NCBI GenBank assembly: GCA_031216915.1
Contig: CM062297.1
Coordinates: 367,115,704 to 367,179,703, forward strand
Length of the DNA stretch: 64,000 bases
Direction of reading: 5' to 3'
Source of the DNA: Pictodentalium vernedei
Lineage: Eukaryota > Mollusca > Scaphopoda > Dentaliida > Dentaliidae
Of this stretch, positions 41,940 to 52,121 are shown piece by piece. The translations under genes were made by a program, and so were the position numbers. The number at the start of each line of letters is the position of its first letter. Position 1 is the stretch's first letter. Under the pieces are notes generated by a model, which saw only the letters and a program-made list of their open reading frames with translations, made no database searches and was not told the origin of the DNA.

Positions 41940-42860
41940 TAGCTGCTATGTTGGTCGATCGTGGGAGATTTCGGTCAGGGTTCTAGACCCCCTGGGGAGT
42001 CGGTCACCCCACCCCATATTACAAATAGGAGAGGCTACCAGGATCTGGTTATTACCGCTACTTACATTGTGGGTAATTTTTCTCAACAAGGTCTGGGATC
42101 TTTGAACGATCAAGATTCATGGGGAAATTGGAGCTCGATTACTGGTATGCACACTTTATTAGCTAATGGTTATACTGTTACAAATGTAAGGGCTTCTCCC
42201 CAGATGAGTGCAATTGTAAACCTTTGGAATCCTAGTAGTTTTATTTCGCACAATGAGCCCAAATGTACTACTGCTGGTGAAGTGGAAGCTCATAAGATTG
42301 GTATATTTAAGGCTTTAAGACAAAGTCATTGTACGACTGAGTTAAAGTCTAATTGTATAGACTGTTCATTTTGTTGTTTTATTTTTCTCTTTACCAGACC
42401 TCCAAGATCTTACTGAAACTGGAGGGTCTGCGCTTATCACTCAACTCAGCCCAACCCCTTAGAAAGGTGAAAAGTACCCGATAAAGGCTCTTTAACATCT
42501 TGTTGTAGGGTGGATTTATTTTGAGATTGGTAAAAGTATTTGGTGGAATATAAACCTTGTTTGTGTGAAAGTGTAGTGGGCTCGCAGTTTTTGATCCATC
42601 GTTCATAGTCATGTCCATTTCATATCATGCTATTTGTTAGCTTCTTAATAAACCACGTATAAACTGTTTCTGTTTTATTGTGTATTCATTCAGACCACAA
42701 CACATAACTTAATGATTATTCTACCTCCAGAGCTGAGTTATATTTTATCCATGTTTTGAAAGTTGACCCAGATCCTCACGAATTTGAAGACCAAGAGGGA
42801 AGTTTCAACAAGGGTTCTGGCCCCTGGGGGTCGTTCACCCCACCCCTGTTACAATTGTTT
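41940..42860 (+). other. Unidentified inserted segment with an ORF-like stretch between two similar flanks
   Basis: 'cagggttctagaccccctgg', 'gagtcggtcaccccaccc' (about 41,979-42,016) and 'aagggttctggcccctgggg', 'gtcgttcaccccaccc' (about 42,812-42,847) are similar direct flanks about 830 bp apart. Between them is a frame open over about 390 bases with balanced, protein-like composition (SWGNWSSITGMHTLLANGY, SAIVNLWNPSSFISHNEPK) and, near 42,645, an AATAAA. I do not recognise the product. It could be a decayed coding part of a mobile element, a retro-copied gene, or a virus-derived fossil. Confidence 0.35.
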
Positions 42861-42885
42861 GAGTTAAACGATCATTTTTTTGCAG

Positions 42886-43080
42886 ATGCGTGAATTCTTC
42901 AAAAGGATGACAAGGCTGCCAGAATTTGCTCCAAATATGCTGTCTGCAAAAAAGCTAGAAGAGATGGGACCTCTAATCGACGCGATGAAAAGTTCAGAGG
43001 TGAAAATGATAAATAAAACAGTTGTTGAAGAAGCTTTTGAAAGAAATCAGTTTCAACATCGCGACCTGTCAGAGTGTGCT
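42886..43080 (+). CDS. Internal exon of an unknown host gene (exon c, best supported)
   Basis: Acceptor CATTTTTTTGCAG ends at 42,885 and donor GCT|GTGAGT begins at 43,081. 195 bases, phase 0 at both ends, 65 residues: MREFFKRMTRLPEFAPNMLS, then AKKLEEMGPLIDAMKSSEVK, then helical residues ending HRDLSECA. It is predicted to be all-helical. The wording (LSAKKLEEMGPLIDAM, then a short helix and another) faintly recalls the helical repeats of stereocilin/otoancorin/mesothelin-type proteins, but this is a weak impression. Confidence 0.65.
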
Positions 43081-43267
43081 GTGAGTATTTATTTGACAAT
43101 GCAAATGAGCTATATACTCTACAAATATAGAAATAGAAGAGGGAGAACCCTATAAATGTTGGTGCTTTGAATGGTAAGGTTTGAAGTCACTGTATGATGG
43201 GATTAGTTTACCAAATCCAAGGCAATATCAATCCTCTTAAATTGGGGGAAATTATACGTTTTTGTTT

Positions 43268-43394
43268 GATGAATTGTTGGTAACGTGGTTCAATGTTTGC
43301 AGTTCGAGGCTTATGTTCAACTGTGTCGCGAAGCATCAAAGTATGATGTACGCTTCGAGCTGCAAACGTCAGACCATGTTACTGTCAGTTCATC
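43268..43394. repeat. Foldback repeat of about 127 bp
   Basis: 'gatgaattgttggtaacgtg', 'gttcaatgtttgcagttcga' face the complementary 'tcgagctgcaaacgtcagac', 'catgttactgtcagttcatc'. The string 'catgttactgtcaactcatc' also occurs at 54,322-54,341, beside 'gcaaacctcagg', as a relic of another copy. Confidence 0.85.
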
Positions 43395-43452
43395 ACAATA
43401 ACGTATCCTACCCGTAGCCCAAAACCCACACCGTGAAATGAAGAAGGCCACT

Positions 43453-43681
43453 TTAACCCTTTACCCAACGAATCGGCCGCATCCGCCCGCGTAATATGGA
43501 AATTCAGCAGTTGAAAAAATATTATTGTTCAAACAAAATCAACAAAACCATATCATGTGACCCCTCGTTGGAACGAGCTCGTCGACATCGTTCCAACGAG
43601 GGGTCACATGATATGGTTTTATTGAATTTTTTTGAAAAAATGATATGTAAAATAATAAATTTTGATATCGTCTTCGTTGGT
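43453..43681 (+). repeat. Hairpin MITE, family 2 (TTAACCCTTTACCCA ends), copy 2
   Basis: Starts TTAACCCTTTACCCAACGAATCG (first 20: TTAACCCTTTACCCAACGAA). The central palindrome is CATATCATGTGACCCCTCGT, then TGGAACGAGCTCG, then the complementary arm. It ends at CTTCGTTGG without the last TTAA part. About 90 percent identical to 51,874-52,121. Confidence 0.88.
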
Positions 43682-44548
43682 CCAGTTCCCTGCGGCTTCC
43701 CTCATGACGTTGTAATTATAAGATGGACATGTCCGTTTTACGCATTAATATAATGATTACATGGGGACGGATATATCCGCCATACGCAGTTAAGTGGTTA
43801 TGGTTTAATATCGGGAACAGGAATTTCACGTCTCTGGGGCCCACGTTTCTGAAAGTCAACCAGAATACCCAGTAAATTCACAGACCATGGTATCAATGAA
43901 TGGTGTTATGGTTTATGAGATTATGGCGGATATCAATTTCATCCAAGCCCAGCATTGCTATTGGAGCTATGGTTTAATCTCGCGAACAGGAATTTCCTAG
44001 TTTTCGGTTCTGCAAATCAGTGCTAATGCCTGAGAAATTTATAGTCTAGAATCGGGAATCAAAAGTTGTGGAATGCAACCTTTCATTCCCGATTCTGTCC
44101 TATGAATTCCATTTGTATTGGGACTGATATTCAGAAATGAAAACCAGAAAAATTCTGGTATTGTGATTGACTTTCAAAAATGAGAACCACAAAATTCTCA
44201 TTCCCGGAATTAAACCCTAAATCAAATACATGTACACTGCGAATAGAATTCATACATTTTAGCCCTTCGCGCAACCAGAACAGCAGACAACGCAGGAAAA
44301 TAATTTCTTGAATAACTCAACATTTTCATTTTGTGCCCCTGCGCACCTCTGTATATCGATCTTTCAGTGTTCCTCTGCCTGGGTAGCTGTACAATTCCAA
44401 ACTAATAAAGAGAGATCATTAGCATCATCCCTAACCTCTACTGGGAAACATACACATGTAATAACGTAAATAGATATTAAAATTCGTCTGAATATACAAA
44501 AAGAAGAGTTAGAGAGTGGATCACTACTTAGTTGCAGCGCTATATATT
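43682..44548. other. No gene; short inverted and direct repeats
   Basis: 'atggtttaatatcgggaaca', 'ggaatttc' (43,799) recurs as 'atggtttaatctcgcgaaca', 'ggaatttc' (43,971). AGAATCGGGAATCAAAAG..TTCATTCCCGATTCT (44,046-44,097) is a hairpin. No coding signal. Confidence 0.5.
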
Positions 44549-44697
44549 CTCCACTCAAAAAGTATTTATAATTGTTCACAATTGCACAAGAAACACTTAC
44601 GTTCATCACATGGGCAACCCAGTGGTCCATGTGATGAAAGTATGCAAGTGCTTCTTGTTTTTTTTCGTCAAGAATTGTAAATAATTACCAAGTGAAA
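44549..44697. repeat. Foldback repeat of about 150 bp
   Basis: 'tccactcaaaaagtatttataattgt' and 'gcacaagaaacacttacg', 'ttcatcacatgg' face the complementary 'ccatgtgatgaa', 'gcaagtgcttcttg' and 'ttgtaaataattaccaagtga'. Confidence 0.8.
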
Positions 44698-45145
44698 AAT
44701 CTATCTTACAGCTGTTTAGTAGTAATCTAACCTTCACATACTGTAGTCTCAATGTTTTCTTTCTGTTTGCTCGGTTCATTCCATGATTTCTCTACCGACC
44801 TTGATAACAGCGCATTGCATTTTGCATTGCACAACACAAACGCTCTTGCGTATTTCAGACTACTTCATTCGTCTACAGCAAGGAGCGCTTAACTAAGTAA
44901 ACAAGCATTTTTTGCGCTAATTGTGACAGGACTTCTGAGAAAGGTTTTAAAATACCTATTTTTCGATTGCATATAAACTGAACTATGACTGTCTAAGGAA
45001 GTGGTAGGAGATGTCCAAATCCAGTTATCTCCTCTCCACCCATGTTAAAGTTTGGTGAAAACATGGGAGATAAAAAAAACTCAGTGAATAATAACTACCA
45101 GATCATCTTAGAAGCTTTGCAGCCCTTGTGTGGACGTTTTAGACA
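44698..45145. other. No gene recognised
   Basis: AT-rich DNA. A weak inverted repeat around 45,010-45,075 ('ttatctcctctccacccatg' facing 'catgggagataa'). Confidence 0.4.
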
Positions 45146-45149
45146 AGAG

Positions 45150-45570
45150 GACCTCATGGTCTCAAACGAAATGAGGCTAAGAGGGATAGTAAATTAGACC
45201 TCTTTGAGGGCTTTTTGCAAAGCCCTCGTGGCCTCATACGACTAAAAAGGGGCGGCGAAGGCCAGACGTTTTCCAAAAAGGCGTTCCGAAATTTGGGTGC
45301 TAGGGGATATGGCTGTTAAATACAGAGATGAGTCTAAGAGTGATAGTAAATTAGACCTCATTGAGGGATTTTTTCATGGATCTCATGCCTCAAACGAAAT
45401 GAGGATAAGAGGGATAGTAAATTAGGCCTTATTGAGGGCTTTTCTCATAGCCCTCATGGCCTCATACGACTAAAAGGGGGTGCCGAAGGCCAGACGTTTT
45501 CAAAAAAGGGGCGCTGAAATTGGGCTGCCAGGGGATATGGCTGTTAAATACCGAAATGGGGCTAAGAGTC
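45150..45570. repeat. Tandem duplication, about 235-bp unit
   Basis: 'ctcaaacgaaatgaggctaa', 'gagggatagtaaattagacc', 'cctcatacgactaaaaaggg', 'gccagacgttttccaaaaa' and 'ggggatatggctgttaaata' (45,155-45,330) recur in the same order at 45,388-45,565. A third partial unit ('gatgagtctaagagtgatagtaaattagacc') lies at the junction. It contains the short palindrome 'gaagg/ccttc' but no frame. Family unknown. Confidence 0.85.
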
Positions 45571-45741
45571 GTATGTGCGAGTCACTCGTTCGAGTAAATA
45601 CTCTATGGCTCATTTGCTCGGTGAGATTCGAGTTGTTCGAAATATGATTTTTCAGTAACTGCTCGATAGCTTATTGGCTTTGGGAATGATATAGGCCTTT
45701 GTTATACAGAATGGAGATAACTCTACATACAGCTTATGGGA

Positions 45742-46198
45742 AATCAAGCAATCTGATTGGTTAGTTAGCGCCAGTAAAGTGAACTGATTGGGTGATCTAG
45801 ATAAATGAAACAACAAGACCCTCCGAATATACCCCTGTCCTATAAAAACGTTTTAGATCACATAGCAGCCACTTGCTACCATAGAACCAAGATGGCGGCC
45901 TCCAGTATACAAAATGGACAACGGAAACACGTATCACCTTAACAATACGCGCTGCGCATGCGCACTAACACTACAAATCACTATGGGAATGACGTCACAA
46001 CATGGCCGCTATCGCGGGTTACCATGACAACACAACATGGCTCCACTGAGTCACGTGACATGCCATCACTTCCGGGTCCCCCACCGGGTCCCCCACCGGG
46101 TCCCCCAAATATGGGGTGAAACATTCGAGACATACTACTGAGGAGGAAGGGGATGCCCAGGCCTGGTCATCTTCTCAATTCCCCGTCAGTGTGTCCAA
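45742..46198 (+). repeat. Promoter-like repeat, copy 1
   Basis: A 457-bp GC-richer segment with a remarkable set of promoter motifs. Inverted CCAAT boxes are CTGATTGGTTA (45,751) and CTGATTGGGT. There are a TATA-like CCTATAAAA (45,839-45,847), a YY1-type AAGATGGCGGCC (45,889-45,900) and an NRF1-type TGCGCATGCGCA (45,953-45,964). A CRE TGACGTCA (45,990-45,997), an E-box GTCACGTGAC (46,050-46,059), an Ets-type ACTTCCGGG, and a triplicated CCGGGTCCCCCA complete the set. Whole segment is duplicated downstream. It has no coding content. It may be an LTR or element promoter, or a duplicated host promoter. Confidence 0.75.
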
Positions 46199-46274
46199 TT
46201 AAGCAATCTGATTGGTTAGTCAGCGCCAGTAAAGTGATCTGATTGGGTGATCCAGATAAATGAAACAACAAGAG
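46199..46274 (+). repeat. Promoter-like repeat, second copy, first part
   Basis: AAGCAATCTGATTGGTTAGT, continuing to AAATGAAACAACAAGA, matches 45,742-45,818. The match is then interrupted by about 250 unrelated bases before resuming at 46,526. Confidence 0.85.
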
Positions 46275-46525
46275 TACTCGGAATAGGGTCAGACCTAACA
46301 ATAACAGGCCAAAAAAGCTAAATATAGTAATAATATGTAAAGCTATTCCAGCTGATAGGCTCTTCTACTCTACTGGAGTATACTCCAGAACAAAAGAACC
46401 TGGCCAGGTAGACGAAAGCTATTGCATAGATAGATAGAAGCAGAGAATTCTGAAAGAATTGGAAATATTACAACTTGTCGGGTTGTTTGTGGTAATCTGG
46501 AAATTACTTCTATTTAATCGAACAC
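46275..46525. other. Unrelated segment splitting the second promoter-like copy
   Basis: About 250 AT-rich bases with no frame, containing 'ctctactggagtatactccag', a small palindrome. Because the two parts of the repeat are contiguous in copy 1, this piece is most simply an insertion, possibly of a small mobile element. Confidence 0.6.
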
Positions 46526-46888
46526 ACCCTCCGAATATACCCCTGTCCTATAAAAGGGTTTTAGGTCACATAGCAACCACGTGAAACGAAGATGGCGGCC
46601 TCCAGTATACAAAATGGACAACGGAAATACGTATCACCCTGACAACACGCGCTGTGCATGCACAATAATACCACAAATCACTATGGGAACCACGTCACAA
46701 CATGGCCGCTCACGCGGGCTCCCAAGGCAACACAGCATGGCTCCACTGAGGCACGTGACATGACGTCACTTCCGGGGTCCCCCACCAGGGTCCCCCAAAT
46801 ATGGGGTGAAACACACGAGACATACTACTGAGGGGGAGGGGGATGTCCAAGCCTGGACATCTTCTCAATTCCCCGTCAGTGTGTCCAA
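46526..46888 (+). repeat. Promoter-like repeat, second copy, main part
   Basis: Matches 45,819-46,198, from ACCCTCCGAATATACCCCTG to CCCCGTCAGTGTGTCCAA. CCTATAAAA and AAGATGGCGGCC are kept. The NRF1-type site has become GCTGTGCATGCACA by C-to-T-type changes at CpG. CACGTGACATGACGTCACTT is present. The ORF at 46,581 is not a gene. Confidence 0.85.
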
Positions 46889-47333
46889 AAACAAGATTAA
46901 AAAATTGCTGGAAAGTTTCTAAGATGGCCTATTTCTAATTCACTTGTCATTATTCAATGGTATTGCATTGAATGAATATTTCTTCTTCCTTGTTTTCTAC
47001 CTATTTTAACATGAGTAGGGGATAACATGGCCAAAAAAAACAAAGCAACCATTGGAAATTAATAATGAGGTTCTATTTACACTTTCATCCATTCAGGACA
47101 AAGCCCAAATAATGGCTAAAAGGTGATATGAGTATGTATGGGAGTTTGACAAGGATGAGGAGAAGATGTTCAGGCCTGGTTATCTTCCCCTACTCTACAA
47201 CTGTATCAGTATCACAGTTTATTTTATAATTAAGCAGCAGGGATTCTTCTTCCCTCTTTGGGAAAGGGTCCAGGGCCCATGGTATTGGGAACATTTATGT
47301 TATGGGTGCTCCAATTGGAAATTTGTTTTAGAG
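46889..47333. other. No gene recognised; likely intron
   Basis: AT-rich DNA ending in 'ggaaatttgttttagag', a possible splice acceptor. Confidence 0.35.
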
Positions 47334-47423
47334 GTGAAAAACATACTAAGGCTAAGAATTTTTTACATTCGATTTGAGCTGAAGACATTAAGACTGATAC
47401 CTAAGAAACTACATGTACTACAA
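47334..47423 (+). CDS. Candidate internal exon of the unknown host gene (weak)
   Basis: Acceptor TTTGTTTTAGAG ends at 47,333 and the donor CAA|GTAAGT starts at 47,424. 90 bases, phase 0 at both ends, reading VKNILRLRIFYIRFELKTLR, then LIPKKLHVLQ. The phase fits between exons c and d, but the Leu/Arg/Ile-rich content is not persuasive and the acceptor is average. Confidence 0.25.
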
Positions 47424-48271
47424 GTAAGTTTAAAAACAGTCACATTGAATCATGTTCATGCAGTCTTTGTAGTCTCTACTAAACTGTTCTTATACTTTTA
47501 AAGAGGAACTTGTCATTTGCCTTTGAATTCAGAGACTTCATTTGGCAAGCAATTTAAATTTAATGTACAATTGGTGTCTTGAACTGGGTGTTTATAGGGC
47601 CTATGAAAACCAGTGGTTTTCCTGCAGCCTTATAACCACCCAGTTCAGGGCTCCAGTTATGCATTAAATTTTTGTTTGAGTGGGAATTGAGACTTGGAAA
47701 TCTGGGGTTAAGAACTGGGAAAAATCAAAGGGTCTCATAAACAAAGAATTCCTCAGCAGAGGGTTAGTATGGAGCAAACATCATCATAGCATTTTTTACA
47801 AACATAGATAATCGATTTTCAAATTATTGTTGAAAATTAATAACCATTTTGTCAATGGAGGATTCTGTCAGTGCACCCCGCTTGTCGTGCACTCCCGGGA
47901 GTAAATTTATGCATGACTTAATATGACAAGAGAAAAAATGCATGGTGATAATAATGAAACAATGCCTTATGTGGAGGAGGTGGTCAGAGATGGCGAGATA
48001 TCCTGCTACACTGGTGTTTGAGTATGATCCAGTGGTTATACTGTTTAAGATGAACTGTGATACAGAACATCAGTTAAGCAGATGGATGTTGATGAGCAAG
48101 ATCAAAGATAGAATTAATTGTGATGCCAAAAACGGGAAAAGAATCTAAAACTTTGTAGTTTCTTTAGCTCTCTCTCTCTAATGAAAATGGTATTTTCTCA
48201 GGTAAAGGTAATGGTTTCATTGACATGTGATACATTAAAAAGATGCAAGGTTAAATTATTTTTCTTCACAG
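47424..48271. other. Likely intron with a hairpin
   Basis: 47,545-47,683 is an imperfect hairpin ('ggcaagcaatttaaatttaa...ttgaactgggtg' facing 'acccagttcagggctcc', 'gcattaaatttttg'). No gene; frames at 47,942-48,148 lack features. A CTCTCTCTCTCT run is at 48,168-48,179. Confidence 0.45.
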
Positions 48272-48316
48272 GCTAGGCAGGTTTTCAAAAAGTATACACA
48301 GAGCCTACCATCACAG
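48272..48316 (+). CDS. Internal exon of an unknown host gene (exon d, 45 bp)
   Basis: Strong acceptor TTATTTTTCTTCACAG ends at 48,271 and a strong donor CAG|GTAAGTAAAAG starts at 48,317. 15 codons in phase 0 reading ARQVFKKYTQSLPSQ. It joins naturally after exon c (..LSECA), making a continuous helical stretch. Both splice sites are near consensus, the best pair in the window. Confidence 0.6.
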
Positions 48317-48388
48317 GTAAGTAAAAGTCTCAGAAGTGCTTCAACATATCCTTGGTGAGCGCATGGTTTCATACAGTATCTGAAGTAT

Positions 48389-48880
48389 CAATTGGGCCAT
48401 GGCTAATTAATTTTCGGTTTAGCGTCATTGACCTCATTTTGTTTTTTGTTCGAAATAATAAATCATTTTCGTTATTATTGGCTCCTCAAATGGTTCACCT
48501 CATTTATTGAGCCACGAGAATACACCATTTCATGTTTCTTCTTCATCCATTGAAATACAAGATTATACAGCAATCTGGCAATAATGAGGCAATAATCTGA
48601 TGTTATTAGGCGTATAATGTTGACTAATGGTACATTTTGTTATAGGCTGTTCTGTATATAACCCTGACCATTATAAGTTCTACTATCTGAGGCAACCTAC
48701 ACATGAAAGGAAGCAGTATGAAGTTCAAAATGATAAAATATGCATCTTGAGGAAAGGAATATATTATGCCACTTCCTCCACAAAGATATAATTAATTATT
48801 AATAACAACCTCATTCCGCTTTTTGTTCTGATAACCTGAAATAACGCTAAACTGAAAATTAACCAACCAATTGGCCTTAA
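48389..48880. repeat. MITE-like element of about 490 bp with about 40-bp inverted ends
   Basis: 'caattgggccatggctaatt', 'aattttcggtttagcgtcat' at the left is complementary to 'ataacgctaaactgaaaatt', 'aaccaaccaattggccttaa' at the right. The interior is AT-rich and non-coding. It lies within the putative intron after exon d. Confidence 0.75.
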
Positions 48881-49869
48881 TCAAAAATGAAAATATTAGT
48901 TCGTGATCCTTTTTTCTGATTACATCTTAAAATCACCAATAATGCCTTATTTTTTTACCCCTGCATCCAGATTTATTTTGATGTGACATAACAGCTAATA
49001 CTCAGTCATGTTCTAAAATAGACCAGTTTAAATATTGCTTTGAGCAGGCTAAATTCAACATTTAACTTCTTGAAATGTTGCTGCGATCAAGTTATTTTAA
49101 CCAACGACAGCAATATGCCTACCTTACAGGAGTCATTTTAGGTCTACAAAGTGATTAAATCTTTATTCGTCACCTTCATGGTTCCTTCGGGTGTGCTTGC
49201 AATCTGGTAACCCTCTTCATAACTCCAATAGAAGACGGCACTTGTAAAAAAATCTTGAATAACTTTAAATTTAAATTTTTATTTTTATCTACCATTGCCA
49301 TTTGCTCAGACATGCTGCTAGCTACTCTGTTAAGAGTTCAGTTCCAACATTTCATTTGAACCCCCAACATCTCCAAAATTAGAGTAACAAAAAAAGAAGA
49401 GCTTGGTATGATACTCGTTACTTGGTACATGTGAAGAGCACGGGAAGTGCCGTCCTTTCTGACTAATAATAATTCTTTGTTTTGCTTCAGTGTAAACAGT
49501 TAAAGTTTACTTTCTCTCACAAATTTTAATATTATACTATTAAAAAACGTAAGGGAATATCCAAACTGATGTTATCATTTTAGAAAAATGGTATTGGGTG
49601 TTCGTGATTGGACACATCAGTGTGTTACCAAGTTTAGTGTGGATCATGAATGTAACTGGCCCACGAAAACTTCGTGCAAGTTTTTTGCATGAGCGCCACG
49701 TTAATGTCTGTTGGGTACGTTTTGAAGTTTTCATTTGTACTAGACGGGCTTTTTTGGAAGTCTCATCGTTCTTTTCTTGGTATAAACTCGTTCATCAATA
49801 GTTTCTGGTCGAAATGTAACTGTTGAGGTATGCAAAGACTGACACGTGAATAACGTTTATGTGCCGTTG
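48881..49869. other. No gene recognised
   Basis: AT-rich DNA leading into the Tc1-like element. Frames at 49,540-49,801 on both strands are featureless. The left transposon end could not be fixed. Confidence 0.4.
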
Positions 49870-49871
49870 GC

Positions 49872-50862
49872 ATGTTGGAAGCTGGCCACAGACAGACTGC
49901 AGTGGCTGAAATTCTCAACGTTACTCAATCGGTGATTAGCGTGTTGTGGCCACGCTATCGACAGAAGGCAATGTTGATGACAGACGTCGTCCAAGAGCGA
50001 CAACTGCTTACCAGGATCGTTTCATCCGAATCACAGCAGTACGTAACCGTCGTCAAAGTGCCTCAGAAATTGGACAGCAGCTGCATCGAGCGACAGATGT
50101 GCGAGTCAGTGGTCAGATTATCCGAATTCGCCCACACAGCTAGAATTTGTACGCTCGACGACCTCGAATAATTCCTTGTTTGACTGAACGTCACATCGCA
50201 GGAAAGTGTGATTGGTGTGGGGCACGACTGCACTGGGACAGCCGTCGGTGGAGCAACATCATGTTTTCTGATGAATCGAGGTTCACTCTCGACTTCCACA
50301 ATAGGCGAAACAATAGAAATCGGAAAAAGACTTTTTTATATCCGATTTCTATGGACGAAACAGAGTGTGGCGGCGGCGGAACTAACAATAACATAACGTA
50401 ATCGTTATGCAGCACTTTCGTTTTGGTGGTGGATCGTTATGGTCTGGGGGAGGCATAACCATGACAAGCAGAACAGCATTACATTTCACCCAAGGGCGTG
50501 TCACAGAGCAGTACTACCTTGACAAAATGTCAGCAGTTCATGTGGTGCCATTTGCGCGACGGCACGGCTATCGATTCATTTTCCAAGATAACAATGCAAG
50601 AGCACACAGGGCCCAGGAGCAGAACATCACTACTGCCTTGGCCAGCACTAAGTCCAGACCTTTCACCAAACGAGCACGTCTGGGATATTCTTGGCAGACG
50701 CCTACGACAATGCCAACTGCCCCCACCTATGTCAGGAACTCATCGCTTTACTAGGAATAATGGGATAACATCAGTCAAGCTGATATTGGACGTTTGGTGA
50801 GGAATATGCCACGTCGGATCCACACTTGTCTTGCGAACCAAGGAGGATTTACAAGGTATTGA
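49872..50862 (+). pseudogene. Tc1-like transposase gene, full span, frameshifted
   Basis: Reads in pieces along the + strand. The helix-turn-helix is MLEAGHRQTAVAEILNVTQS; then the linker and second helix-turn-helix RRRPRATTAYQDRFIRITAV; then WSNIMFSDESRFTLD (first catalytic D, near 50,268); then HVVPFARRHGYRFIFQDNNA and RAHRA (second D near 50,590). Next come LSPDLSPNEHVWDILGRRLR (third acidic residue, E, near 50,670) and a terminus GGFTRY with stop at 50,860-50,862. Frames change several times (near 49,960, 50,150, 50,330-50,400 and 50,640), so it is dead. The DDE order fits Tc1/mariner with a D-D-E triad. Distinct from the 26-kb element. Terminal inverted repeats were not located. Confidence 0.88.
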
Positions 50863-51347
50863 GGTCTTGGACCGGATGTGGTAAGGTGGTAAGTTCTCTG
50901 ACTGACCGTCCATATCTTCTACTGCTCAGTACATGGAATGTGTGCTTGTTAGACACCCAATTATCGCTAAAATCATTCACCAGATGTCACAGTGCAATGC
51001 GTCATCTATCTTTTTGATGAAAATATAAATATATTTCTTCATATATCTCACTTTTAAATATCCTCTATTTTTTTTAATAGTATATGATGGCTTCACTTTA
51101 AACTGGATAACACTGGGAAAACATGCAATAACAACAACAATATGCAAAGAAAGGATGGCAGATATTTCTAAATTACTCATATAATAGTAGAACGGGGTGG
51201 TGCGCGAGGAGGGCTTACACTAGCCTCCTCCCAAAATTTGAAATTCCATTCAAAATTCAGTATTCAATTCGATTCAGTTTGATTCAAAATCAGAAATTCG
51301 AATATTTTCGAAATACTTCGACCATAAGAGTGCGATAGTTCCGGGTA
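50863..51347. other. No gene recognised
   Basis: AT-rich DNA, presumably including the right end of the Tc1-like element. 'aaattcgaatat/aatttgaaattccattcaaaatt' strings at 51,236-51,310 are degenerate AATTC repeats, also seen at 52,325-52,410. Confidence 0.4.
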
Positions 51348-51458
51348 GAAACGTTACTGACTTGTAGCAGTAACAGAGTTTGTAGCGACGTAGCTACAAC
51401 TGTATAACAGTTGTACATACATCGCTACAAACACTGTTACCGCTACAAGTCAGGTTTC
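51348..51458. repeat. Foldback repeat of about 110 bp
   Basis: 'gaaacgttactgacttgtag', 'cagtaacagagtttgtagcg' face the complementary 'cgctacaaacactgttaccg', 'ctacaagtcaggtttc'. The loop contains the palindrome 'aactgtataacagtt'. Confidence 0.88.
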
Positions 51459-51873
51459 AATTTATTGTGCATTATGACCAGTGACCATTTATGAAAATTT
51501 TAAGTTTCGAACTTTGAAAAGTTATTCAGCTGTTCAACTTCAATATATGATTTCTTCCACAACATGATCACATTATTTTAGATTGAGTATTGTTCTGTTC
51601 AATTACAGTTACTGGATACGTCGTCAAAAGCAACGGTTTTCTAAAAGAATACCCCTGATTATTATATAAATCAACAGAAGTAGCGCAGGCATTAATTTAC
51701 AAGTGGATCAGCTCCTTTAAGCGTTGAATTATAATTTTGTTTTCGAAATTCCACATTTTTTATTTTAAACAAATAGCTTCATCACCAGAATTGAGTCGAT
51801 CCAATTTGAAACAAGTTTTTTTTCCGAGAAAACGTGATAAAAGTGAGGTATCAGCCCTATCAGCCAGGTTCGT
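51459..51873. other. No gene recognised
   Basis: AT-rich DNA. Confidence 0.4.
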
Positions 51874-52121
51874 TTACCCTTTACCCAACGAATCGGCCGC
51901 ACCCGCCCGCGTAATATGCAAATTCTGCAGTTGAAAAAATATTATTTTTCAAAAAAGTACAACAAAACCATATCATGTGACCCCTCGTTGGAACGAGCTC
52001 GTCAAGCTCGTTCCAACGAGGGGTCACATGATATGGTTATGTTGAAATTTTTTGAAAAATTAAAAAAATTGATATTTAAAATAATAAATTTTCGTATCGT
52101 CTGCGTTGGGTAAAGGGTTAT
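51874..52121 (+). repeat. Hairpin MITE, family 2, copy 3 (complete)
   Basis: Starts TTACCCTTTACCCAACGAAT and ends GCGTTGGGTAAAGGGTTA: terminal inverted repeats of about 17 bp. The centre is a nearly perfect hairpin, ACCATATCATGTGACCCCTC and onward to its complement around GAACGAGCTCGTC. The reference copy for this family in the window. Confidence 0.9.

Noticed and set aside
46581-46763. 60-residue + strand frame
   Set aside because: It lies inside the promoter-like repeat and is not open in the equivalent part of copy 1.
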